Below, one piece after another: positions 5,512 through 6,732 of a stretch of 6,732 bases of DNA (positions are counted from its first letter, which is position 1; each line of letters starts with the position of its first letter). The position numbers and the translations under genes are program-made. The notes under the pieces are model-generated. The model was not told where the DNA came from. It saw only the letters and a list, made by a program, of their open reading frames with translations, and ran no database searches. Source of the stretch: Chitinophagaceae bacterium (GTDB lineage: Bacteria; Bacteroidota; Bacteroidia; Chitinophagales; Chitinophagaceae); contig JALOMC010000130.1 of NCBI GenBank assembly GCA_025455665.1, forward strand, positions 1 through 6,732, given 5' to 3'.

Positions 5512-6651
5512 ATGAAGGAAGGAAGCAAACAGCAAGAAGCAATAGCAACTGAAGCCGGGCCGAGGCAGTCGGTGCTGCCCTGCGAAACCAAGATTTTTCG
5601 GGTACCGCAAGACCTGTGTTCACCAGCCGAAAAGCTGAAATGGAAAGGCTTTGCGCTGGAATCGGGTCGCAAGCTGGAAGGCTATCACCTGGCTTACAGT
5701 ACTTGTGGGAAGCTGAATGCAGATCGTAGCAACGTCGTCTGGATTTTTCATGCCCTGACTGCCAATAGCGAACCCCGCGAATGGTGGAGCGGCCTGGTTG
5801 GTCCCGGCAAGCTGTTTGATCCGGCAAAGCATTTTATTGTATGCGTCAACACGCCCGGTAGCTGCTATGGCAGCATCGGCCCGCTGGATGTGGACCCTGC
5901 TACCGGCAAGCCTTTCTACCATCATTTTCCTTTCTTCACCACCCGCGACCTTGTCCGCAGTTACGAGCCACTCCGGCGCTTTTTGGGTATCGAGAAAATT
6001 TGGGTGGGCATTGGTGGCAGCATGGGCGGACAGCAACTGCTGGAATGGGCCATCGAATCGCCTTCGCTGTTTCAGCACATCATTCCCATCGCTACCAATG
6101 CGCAGCACTCGCCGTGGGGCATTGCGTTTAATACAACGCAGCGCATGATTATTGAAGCCGATGGCACATGGCCACAACAGCAGCCAAATGCCGGCATCAG
6201 CGGAATGAAAGCCGCAAGAGCCATGGCACTTGTTTCTTACCGTAGTTACGAAGGGTATCAGCTGACACAGGCTCGCAACAACAGTCAATGGCAGATTACC
6301 AACAGCGGCGAGGACAAAGGCGGTGCCGCCTCTTACCAGCGCTACCAGGGCGAAAAACTGGCGAAGCGATTCAATGCCTTCAGCTACTACACGCTTACCA
6401 AAACCATGGATAGCCACAATGTGGGCCGCGGCAGAGGATCGGTAGAAGATGCGTTGCGGGAAATAAAAGCGAAGACCATGGTGATAGGCATCGACAGCGA
6501 TGTATTGTTTCCATTGAGTGAGCAAGCATTTCTGGCGAGGAATATTTCCGGGGCCGTGCTGGAAACCATCAGTAGCTCTTTCGGACACGATGGATTTTTA
6601 CTGGAGTTCGCTTCGATTGAGCAACACATTCAAAAGTTTTTGGAAGAATAG
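5512..6651 (+). CDS. metX: Homoserine O-acetyltransferase (MetX family alpha/beta hydrolase)
   Basis: MetX transfers an acetyl group from acetyl-CoA to homoserine, giving O-acetylhomoserine, the substrate of the adjacent MetY. In the 379 residues from ATG 5512 are FALESGRKL (47-55), HALTANSE (80-87), NTPGSCYGSIGP (113-124), the nucleophile elbow GIGGSMGGQQLLEW (166-179) with Ser170, RDLVRS (145-150), and the acid and base of the triad in SDVLFP (Asp330) and FGHDGFL (His359). These are the Ser-Asp-His triad positions of the MetX group. About 40 residues before the conserved part are low in similarity and rich in charged residues. A TTG at 5470 would extend the frame into the hairpin and is unlikely. 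The gene is 86 bases behind metY and probably shares its riboswitch. Some MetX-family proteins use succinyl-CoA; the neighbouring MetY favours acetyl-CoA, but this is inference. Confidence 0.95.
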   Translation: MKEGSKQQEAIATEAGPRQSVLPCETKIFRVPQDLCSPAEKLKWKGFALESGRKLEGYHLAYSTCGKLNADRSNVVWIFHALTANSEPREWWSGLVGPGKLFDPAKHFIVCVNTPGSCYGSIGPLDVDPATGKPFYHHFPFFTTRDLVRSYEPLRRFLGIEKIWVGIGGSMGGQQLLEWAIESPSLFQHIIPIATNAQHSPWGIAFNTTQRMIIEADGTWPQQQPNAGISGMKAARAMALVSYRSYEGYQLTQARNNSQWQITNSGEDKGGAASYQRYQGEKLAKRFNAFSYYTLTKTMDSHNVGRGRGSVEDALREIKAKTMVIGIDSDVLFPLSEQAFLARNISGAVLETISSSFGHDGFLLEFASIEQHIQKFLEE

Positions 6652-6654
6652 CTG

Positions 6655-6694
6655 GTTCAAAAGTTCAAGGGTTCAGAAGCTCAAAAGTTGAGGA
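6655..6694. repeat. Degenerate 8-base tandem repeat after metX
   Basis: Five consecutive octamers follow the metX stop: GTTCAAAA, GTTCAAGG, GTTCAGAA, GCTCAAAA and GTTGAGGA (6655-6694). They agree with a GTTCAAAA-like consensus and diverge along the array. The repeat begins three bases after the stop codon. No coding function is seen. Confidence 0.7.
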
Positions 6695-6700
6695 GCTTTT
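6675..6700 (+). terminator. Possible weak terminator of metX
   Basis: Inside the octamer array, AGAAGCTC (6675-6682) can pair with GAGCTTTT (6693-6700), 8 bp with one G-U, around a 10-base loop. The only T-run is the four T of the stem itself, so termination would be weak. It may be a by-product of the repeat. Confidence 0.25.
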
Positions 6701-6702
6701 CG

Positions 6703-6723
6703 ACATCAGACATCAGACATCAA
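6703..6723. repeat. 7-base tandem repeat ACATCAG, about three copies
   Basis: ACATCAG occurs at 6703-6709 and 6710-6716, and a third copy at 6717-6723 differs in its last base. The array starts eight bases after the octamer array and is followed by an A-rich tail running to the window edge. It is noncoding as far as can be seen; longer arrays could continue only in diverged form because the third copy breaks the pattern. Confidence 0.75.
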
Positions 6724-6732
6724 AAAATCAAC

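Noticed and set aside
4958..6588. Long minus-strand open frames (289 and 322 residues) opposite metY and metX
   Set aside because: They are antisense to two clearly conserved enzymes; their translations show no domain and arise from the codon pattern of the sense genes.
1..6732. CRISPR array, tRNA, rRNA, insertion sequence or defence system
   Set aside because: No spaced direct repeats, cloverleaf, ribosomal sequence, transposase or defence domain was seen; all coding space is sulfur metabolism.

Overview
The window looks like a chromosomal segment of a Bacteroidota bacterium, possibly of the Chitinophagaceae/Sphingobacteriia type. The basis is promoters of the TTTG-N19..21-TAnnTTTG class, SD-less A-rich start regions, protein sequence style and short tandem repeats in the intergenic DNA. 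The genus cannot be fixed from the sequence alone. All genes belong to sulfur assimilation and methionine synthesis.

Left half, minus strand, read right to left: cysH (APS reductase, 3299-2580), cysD and cysN (the two ATP sulfurylase subunits, 2528-1620 and 1583-342) and the start of cobA (uroporphyrinogen-III C-methyltransferase for siroheme, 273 to the window edge). Gaps are 36-68 bases, so this is probably one operon. CysN has no fused APS kinase and CysH has the CC...CxxC cluster cysteines. The pathway is therefore sulfate to APS to sulfite, with siroheme supplied for a sulfite reductase that presumably lies beyond the left edge.

Centre, 3300-4099: a divergent control region. A promoter with a structured leader of about 135 bases faces cysH. 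A second promoter faces right and is followed by a canonical SAM-I riboswitch (3680-3810), a visible antiterminator/terminator switch (3806-3887), and a further 210 bases of hairpin-rich leader.

Right half, plus strand: metY (O-acetylhomoserine sulfhydrylase, 4100-5425) and metX (homoserine O-acetyltransferase, 5512-6651). MetX activates homoserine, and MetY joins it to the sulfide made by the left operon, giving homocysteine. Behind metX are two small tandem repeat arrays.

The most unusual observation is that the single-stranded linker of the SAM riboswitch expression platform (3829-3844) is complementary to two places in the divergent operon. One is 13 perfect bases at the predicted 5' end of the cysH mRNA. 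The other is 15 bases, with a 2-base bulge, just before the cysN start codon. This suggests, without proving, that the SAM-terminated leader could act in trans as a small RNA on the sulfate-assimilation mRNA; a shared DNA operator is the main alternative.
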